In this document: piece by piece, positions 6,080 to 9,965 of the stretch
Numbering within the stretch: position 1 is the stretch's first letter
Layout of the letters: every line of letters starts with the position of its first letter
DNA from: Gemmatimonadota bacterium
Lineage (GTDB): Bacteria > ARS69
Direction of reading: 5' to 3'
NCBI GenBank assembly: GCA_021604925.1
Contig: BQJX01000054.1
Span: 1-9,965, forward strand
Length of the DNA: 9,965 nucleotides
Position numbers and translations under genes: made by a program
The notes under the pieces: generated by a model
Database searches by the model: none
What the model saw: the letters and a program-made list of their open reading frames with translations, nothing else
What the model was told of the DNA's origin: nothing

Positions 6080-8140
6080 CTACCGCTGCGAAAGCACGCG
6101 GATCGCGTCCTCCAGGTTCTGCCGCTCGGACAGCACGCCGCGGAACAGATCCCCCCGCTGCTCCACCCGCTCGGGCACGTTGAAGATGTTGAAGAGCGAC
6201 GGGTGCAGATCGGAGCGCAGTTCATCCCAGTCCAGCGGCGTGGACACCTGGGCGCCGGGCACCGGTCGCACCACGTACGGCGGCACCAGCGTCTGCTCGC
6301 GCCGGTTCTGTCCGTAGTCCACGTACACCTTGGTCTCGCGGTTCGCGACCGCGCGTTCCACCGTGGCGATGTCCCGGTGCTCCTGCACGGTCATGCGGGC
6401 CACCGCCTCGCAGAACATCCGGCTCTGCTCGTACGAGTACTCGCGCACCAGCGGAAGGTAGATGTGCAGCCCCGTGGCCCCGGACGTCTTCAGGAACGGC
6501 TGAAGCCCGGCGCCCCGCAGGATCTTCCCCACGGTCTGCGCAATGCGAATCACCTTGGCGAAGTCGCTGGTACTGGGATCCAGATCCACCACGGCTACAT
6601 CCGGCATCTCGGGCTCGTCGCAGCGGGACAGCCACGGGTGCAGATCGATGCTGCCCAGATTGACGAGATGCAACAGCGTGTCGCGGTCGTTGCAAACCAC
6701 GTAGCGCACTTCCTCGCCGCTCTCCACCTTGACCAGCTGCGTGGGCACCCAGTCCGGAATGCGGCCCGTCACGTTCTTCTGGTAGAAGTTCTTCCCTTCG
6801 ATTCCGTCGGGATAGCGCAGCATGTGACACGGTCGGTCGCGCATGTAGGGCAACAGGTGATCGGCGATGGCGTCGTAGTAGTCCAGCAGCTGCCCCTTGG
6901 TGATCCCCTCCGCGGGCCAGTACACCTTGTCCAGATTGGTGAGCTTGGTCCGGGTACGGCGGCGCACGGCGCCGAGCGTCTCGTGCACGTTGCGCCGGGA
7001 CGGCTTGGGGCGACCCGGCCCCGCCAGGCGGCACCAGTCCTCCGACTCGCCGGACCCGTACGCGGACGCCGCGCGCTTGGCGACCACGCCCGGCAGGCCG
7101 CCCTGCTCCACCACCTGCAACAGCTCCTGCCCGCGGCCACGCACGTGGTCCACGTACAACACCCGCTCCGAAGCCGGGAGCACCGCGGCCAGCGCGGCCT
7201 TGCGCTCCACCAGCGGGCGTTCGTGGAGATTCCACTCATCGTAACGAAGCAGATCGAAGGCGTAGTACACAAGGTCCGACGTCTCGCCGGCCTTGAGCCG
7301 CCTCCGAAGCAATGCTCCGTCCGGACGCTCCGTCGCATCCGTGGCCACGAGCACACCGTCGAGCCAGACGTTCTCGCAGCGGACCCGCGCCAGGTCCTTC
7401 GCCAGCTCCGGGAGCGGCGTCGGGGCCGGGCGTCCGTCGGCCCCGTGGAACGTCACCGCCTCGTCCTGGACGCGGGCGGTCAGGCGCAGCCCTTCGAAGT
7501 CCAGTTCGTAGATCCAGTCCGGATCGGCGGCCGGGGCCGCCCCCGCTCCCACGCTCATCGCCTTCAGTCGCGAGGGCCACGGATCGCGGGCCTGCCGGGA
7601 GAAGTCCAGCGGGAACAGCGGCTCGTCGGCGTCGCGAACGTAGCGATCGCGCGTCTTGAACAGCAGCCAGTCCTTCTCGCCGCGCGTGCGCACCATGTGC
7701 CACTCGCCGCGCAGACGTCCGCCGTCGAACTGCATCTTGACCTCGCCGGACTCCAGCGCCGCGGCCAGGTCGCCTCGCGTCTCGCGAAAGGTGCCCTGGT
7801 CCCAGATGACCATGGTGCCGGCGCCGTACTCGCCCTTGGGGATCACTCCGTCGAAGACGAGGTACTCGAACGGATGGTCTTCGGTCTGCACGGCCAGATG
7901 CTTGTCCGCCGGCACCCACGAGAACCCGCGCGGCACCGCCCACGACTTGAGCACGCCGTCCAGTTCCAGACGAAGGTCATAGTGGAGATTGCGGGCTTCG
8001 TGACGGTGGATGACGAAGGCGTCGCCGCGCCGTTCCAGCGTGGGGTCGCCGGCGGGTTCCGGACTCTTGCCGAAGTCCCGCTTGCGGCGGTACTCCTCCA
8101 GCTGGTCCTTCGTCTTGACCCGCTTCTTCTCCTTCGCCAC
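6080..8140 (-). CDS. ligD: LigD-type NHEJ protein: phosphoesterase, degenerate ligase domain, polymerase
   Basis: A 686-residue protein that processes DNA ends during bacterial non-homologous end joining. The order is PE, ligase-like, POL, as in Pseudomonas LigD. In the PE domain (about 20-175), residues matching the known metal and phosphate ligands are present: H47, H53, D55, R57, H89 and Y93 (NLHYDLRLELDG). The POL domain (about 396-686, archaeo-eukaryotic primase superfamily) keeps D519 and D521 in VVDLDPS, the SGATGLHIY motif (553-561) and D608 in KVYVDYG. The middle domain (about 188-373) aligns with the ligase adenylation domain but is degenerate. Motif I is ELDFEG (D214 for Lys), motif III is DGVL (V263 for Glu), motif IV is PGVVAK (P350 for Glu; K355 kept), and motif V is WCRLA with no lysine. 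The OB fold is absent. I chose GTG 8140, with GGGGAG five bases upstream. The frame stays open to ATG 8347, but those 69 residues look non-coding. It probably cannot seal DNA itself. Confidence 0.93.
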   Translation of the reverse strand: MAKEKKRVKTKDQLEEYRRKRDFGKSPEPAGDPTLERRGDAFVIHRHEARNLHYDLRLELDGVLKSWAVPRGFSWVPADKHLAVQTEDHPFEYLVFDGVIPKGEYGAGTMVIWDQGTFRETRGDLAAALESGEVKMQFDGGRLRGEWHMVRTRGEKDWLLFKTRDRYVRDADEPLFPLDFSRQARDPWPSRLKAMSVGAGAAPAADPDWIYELDFEGLRLTARVQDEAVTFHGADGRPAPTPLPELAKDLARVRCENVWLDGVLVATDATERPDGALLRRRLKAGETSDLVYYAFDLLRYDEWNLHERPLVERKAALAAVLPASERVLYVDHVRGRGQELLQVVEQGGLPGVVAKRAASAYGSGESEDWCRLAGPGRPKPSRRNVHETLGAVRRRTRTKLTNLDKVYWPAEGITKGQLLDYYDAIADHLLPYMRDRPCHMLRYPDGIEGKNFYQKNVTGRIPDWVPTQLVKVESGEEVRYVVCNDRDTLLHLVNLGSIDLHPWLSRCDEPEMPDVAVVDLDPSTSDFAKVIRIAQTVGKILRGAGLQPFLKTSGATGLHIYLPLVREYSYEQSRMFCEAVARMTVQEHRDIATVERAVANRETKVYVDYGQNRREQTLVPPYVVRPVPGAQVSTPLDWDELRSDLHPSLFNIFNVPERVEQRGDLFRGVLSERQNLEDAIRVLSQR

Positions 8141-8167
8141 GAACTCTCCCCGCTGGAGGCGGCGTGA

Positions 8168-8197
8168 ACTGTAACGCCCGGCGGCGGGAGGCAGCAA
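8168..8197 (-). promoter_or_regulatory. Candidate ligD promoter
   Basis: On the minus strand TTGCTG (8197-8192), an 18-base spacer and TACAGT (8173-8168) resemble a sigma-70 promoter (three of six and four of six matches). Transcription would start near 8161, about 20 bases before the GTG at 8140, leaving just enough room for its ribosome site. If real, it excludes the longer frame starting at 8347. Weak match. Confidence 0.3.
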
Positions 8198-8242
8198 CTC
8201 GGGACGGACGCGCAAGCCACGCCCGTTCCCCGCGGGCCGGCA

Positions 8243-8263
8243 CCGAGCTCCGAGCGCCGAGCC
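8243..8263. repeat. Three tandem 7-bp repeats in the ligD/ku divergent region
   Basis: CCGAGCT, CCGAGCG and CCGAGCC follow each other directly at 8243-8249, 8250-8256 and 8257-8263, identical in six of seven positions. They lie between the two candidate promoters and could be a regulator-binding array or a small slippage repeat. Confidence 0.5.
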
Positions 8264-8294
8264 CGAAGACCGCAGCTGCCTCGTCGAGGAGTAC

Positions 8295-8310
8295 CGGACT
8301 CCGCAGTCCG
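8295..8310. repeat. Inverted repeat in the ligD/ku divergent region
   Basis: CGGACT (8295-8300) and AGTCCG (8305-8310) form a perfect 6-bp dyad around CCGC. It lies upstream of the candidate ku -10 and could be an operator. No known regulator site is recognised. Confidence 0.4.
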
Positions 8311-8364
8311 CCAATGTCCCCACCGCCGCGCGCAAAGAGGAACGCAACCATCCCGATTCCGGGC

Positions 8365-8370
8365 TAGAAT
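8365..8370 (+). promoter_or_regulatory. Candidate -10 element of the ku-ligase operon
   Basis: TAGAAT matches the TATAAT consensus at five of six positions and lies 34 bases before the ku ATG, predicting a leader of roughly 28 bases. I see no good -35 hexamer 16-18 bases upstream, so an activator or a different sigma factor may be involved. Confidence 0.35.
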
Positions 8371-8390
8371 CAGGGGACGCTCGAACGAGA

Positions 8391-8399
8391 AAGGAGAGG
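8391..8399 (+). promoter_or_regulatory. Ribosome binding site of ku
   Basis: AAGGAGAGG ends five bases before the ATG at 8405. It is a strong Shine-Dalgarno match that fixes the ku start. Confidence 0.7.
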
Positions 8400-8404
8400 C
8401 GGCC

Positions 8405-9286
8405 ATGCCACCCAGATCATCCTTCCGGGGATTCCTGCGGCTCAGTCTGGTTTCGGTGCCGGTGCGGGGCTTCACGGCGAACAAGACGACCGCGGAAGTC
8501 CGCCTCAACCAGCTGCACAAGGACTGCAACAATCGCATCCGCTACAAGAAGGTCTGCCCCGAGCACGGCGAGGTGGCGACCGACGAGATCGTTTCCGGCT
8601 TCGAGCACACGAAGGACCAGTACGTGGTGATCGATCCGTCCGAAGTGCAGAAGCTCCGCAAGAAGAGCGAGAAGTCGGTCGACATCGCCGGCTTCATCCC
8701 CGCCGACTCGCTCGACCCCATGTACTTCTCCGGGCGCATGTACTACCTCACGCCGGATGGCCCCGCGGGGCAGAAGCCCTACCAGTTGCTGCACGAGGCC
8801 ATGCAGTCGGAATCCCTGTACGCCGTGGGGTCCGCCATCCTGAGCGGCCGCGAGCAGATGGTGGCGATTCGACCGGTGGACGGACTGCTGGGCATGTCCG
8901 TGCTCACCTACGCGGAAAAGGTGCGGACGTCGGCGGAGTTCACGGACGAGGTGGCGGACGCCAAGCTGACCAAGGATGAACGCAAGCTCACCAAGACCCT
9001 GGTGGACGCGTCCAAGCTGGAGGACTTCGACTATTCGCAGTACAAGGACGGCTACGTCGGCGAGCTGCGCGCGCTCATCGACCTGAAGATCGAGGGCCAG
9101 GAGATCGTGTCCGCGCCGGATCTGGAAGAGCCCAAGGTCATCAATCTCATGGAGGCGCTGAAGGCCAGTGTGGAGGGAGCCAAGAAGGCGAAGACCTCCC
9201 GCAAGGCTTCGGACAAGGTGAAGACCAAGATGGCTCCGTCCGCAAAGTCGCGCACCGCCGCCAAGGCCAAGAAGAAGGCGGGGTAG
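8405..9286 (+). CDS. ku: Bacterial Ku protein, DNA end-binding factor of NHEJ
   Basis: A 293-residue Ku homologue. Bacterial Ku homodimers thread onto double-strand break ends and recruit LigD-type enzymes. The core Ku domain runs from about residue 8 (FRGFLRLSLVSVPVRGFTA) to about 250. It includes the family-typical CNNRIRYKKVCPEHGEV stretch (C41, C51, H54), the DQYVVIDPSEVQKLR segment, and GREQMVAIRPVDGLLGMSVL (148-167). The C-terminal tail (255-293) is low in complexity and very basic, with 12 lysines in 39 residues, like the lysine-rich extensions that bind DNA in mycobacterial Ku. The length fits the usual range of about 250-300 residues. The gene is divergent from ligD and followed after nine bases by an ATP-dependent ligase, so the two plus-strand genes probably form an operon. 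No damaged motif is seen. Confidence 0.96.
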   Translation: MPPRSSFRGFLRLSLVSVPVRGFTANKTTAEVRLNQLHKDCNNRIRYKKVCPEHGEVATDEIVSGFEHTKDQYVVIDPSEVQKLRKKSEKSVDIAGFIPADSLDPMYFSGRMYYLTPDGPAGQKPYQLLHEAMQSESLYAVGSAILSGREQMVAIRPVDGLLGMSVLTYAEKVRTSAEFTDEVADAKLTKDERKLTKTLVDASKLEDFDYSQYKDGYVGELRALIDLKIEGQEIVSAPDLEEPKVINLMEALKASVEGAKKAKTSRKASDKVKTKMAPSAKSRTAAKAKKKAG

Positions 9287-9295
9287 GCCGCCCGC

Positions 9296-9965
9296 ATGGC
9301 GGCCCTTCCGGAGTTCATTCCACCCATGCTCGCCAAGATCGGGGATCCGTTCGACGATCCCGAGTGGCTCTTCGAGATCAAGTGGGACGGCACGCGCGCG
9401 ATCGCCTTCGCCGACCCGGACGAGTTCCGGCTGATCAATCGCAACCGGAACGTGGTGCGCGAGCGCTATCCGGAACTCGCGGGCCTGCGCGCCCTGCCCA
9501 ACGGCACCGTGGTGGACGGCGAGATCACCGTCCTGGTGGAGGGGAAGCCGAGCTTCCAGGGCATGCTGCAGCGGGAACAGGCGCGCACGGAACGTCGCTT
9601 TGCGGCGCTGTCGCAGTCGCTGCCCGCGGTGTACATGGCCTTCGATCTGCTCTGGCGCGGCGGCGAACCGGTGACGGAGTGGCCGCTGCACGATCGCCGC
9701 GACGCGCTCGCCGAGATCCTGCAGGGGCTGAAGGACGACCGCGTGCTCTTCTCGGAGGGCATCGTGGGCGAGGGGCTGGCCACGTTCGAGAGCGCCTGCG
9801 CCCAGGAGCTGGAGGGCGTGGTGGCCAAGCGACTGGCGAGCCGGTACCTGCCCGGCAAGCGCACCGACTCCTGGCTCAAGATCAAGCGCTCGCATCTCAC
9901 GCTGGCAGTGATCCTGGGTTTCCTGCCGGAGGGAGCCGAGGGGGTCCGCAGCCTGGTGATCGGCG
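9296..9965 (+). CDS. ATP-dependent DNA ligase, NHEJ-associated (3' end beyond window)
   Basis: The first 223 residues of an ATP-dependent DNA ligase related to LigC and to the ligase domain of LigD. It starts directly with the adenylation domain and has every catalytic motif: motif I EIKWDG with the nucleophile K29, a motif Ia-like NRNRNVV (48-54), motif III VVDGEI with E76, motif IIIa YMAFDLLW (113-120), motif IV LEGVVAKR with E173 and K178, and motif V WLKIK with K195 and K197. The OB fold would begin just before the window ends. The ATG at 9296 lies nine bases after the ku stop, with only a weak GGGGTAGG ribosome site overlapping that stop, so coupling to ku is likely. It would supply the nick-sealing activity that the neighbouring LigD appears to lack. 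Because the gene runs off the edge, a fusion to a further domain such as POL cannot be excluded. Confidence 0.95.
   Translation, partial: MAALPEFIPPMLAKIGDPFDDPEWLFEIKWDGTRAIAFADPDEFRLINRNRNVVRERYPELAGLRALPNGTVVDGEITVLVEGKPSFQGMLQREQARTERRFAALSQSLPAVYMAFDLLWRGGEPVTEWPLHDRRDALAEILQGLKDDRVLFSEGIVGEGLATFESACAQELEGVVAKRLASRYLPGKRTDSWLKIKRSHLTLAVILGFLPEGAEGVRSLVIG

Larger units (their letters stand above)
8141..8404. promoter_or_regulatory. Divergent promoter region between ligD and ku
   Basis: A 264-base non-coding stretch separating the two oppositely read NHEJ genes. It contains promoter-like elements for each side, three tandem copies of a 7-bp unit and one inverted repeat, each listed separately. 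I did not find a LexA-type box (CTGT-N8-ACAG or GAAC-N4-GTTC) by eye. The layout would allow shared control of ligD and ku. Confidence 0.6.

Noticed and set aside
5927..8167. 746-residue open frame on the plus strand opposite ligD
   Set aside because: It is antisense to a gene with clear catalytic motifs. Its product is a His/Arg/Gln-rich composition with no domain, as expected from GC-rich codon shadows.
8339..8343. GGAAC as an ECF sigma -35 element for ku
   Set aside because: No matching ECF -10 motif lies 16-17 bases downstream; TAGAAT nearby better fits a housekeeping -10.
8141..8347. 69-residue N-terminal extension of LigD from ATG 8347
   Set aside because: Arg/Ser/Pro-rich with no homology to LigD N termini. 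A strong ribosome site and GTG at 8140 start the protein just before the PE domain.
8417..9895. 492-residue minus-strand frame opposite ku and the ligase
   Set aside because: Antisense shadow of two well-recognised genes; it has no recognisable domain.

Overview
The window comes from a strongly GC-rich bacterium: third codon positions are almost all G or C, and long spurious antisense reading frames are common. I see no marker that fixes the phylum. It is fully packed with genes, holds no RNA gene, insertion sequence or CRISPR array, and has no gene-free stretch over 300 bases. The longest gap is the 264-base divergent promoter region at 8141-8404.

Left part (1-5952, all on the minus strand, read right to left): an ABC-2 type export system made of an ATPase (5952-5023) and two different permeases (5026-3755 and 3751-2600). 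These genes overlap or nearly touch. After a 138-base gap come two glycosyltransferases joined by a 4-base ATGA overlap: a COG4671/MurG-like enzyme (2461-1265) and a GT4 enzyme (1268 to beyond base 1). A reasonable inference is one cluster that builds and exports a glycosylated compound or surface glycan. Nothing in the sequence names the substrate.

Right part (6080-9965): a bacterial non-homologous end-joining (NHEJ) locus. ligD (8140-6080, minus) is divergent from ku (8405-9286, plus), and nine bases after ku a separate ATP-dependent DNA ligase (9296 to beyond the right edge) begins.

The most notable observation is in LigD. Its phosphoesterase (PE) and polymerase (POL) domains keep their catalytic residues. 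The ligase-like domain between them has lost the nucleophilic lysine (Asp214 in an ELDFEG context instead of ELKxDG), the motif III glutamate (Val263), the motif IV glutamate (Pro350) and both motif V lysines, and it has no room for an OB fold. The neighbouring plus-strand ligase has all of these residues intact. The locus therefore looks like a split NHEJ system: a PE-pseudoligase-POL protein plus Ku plus a stand-alone sealing ligase. Promoter-like elements, a tandem 7-bp repeat and an inverted repeat lie in the ligD/ku divergent region.
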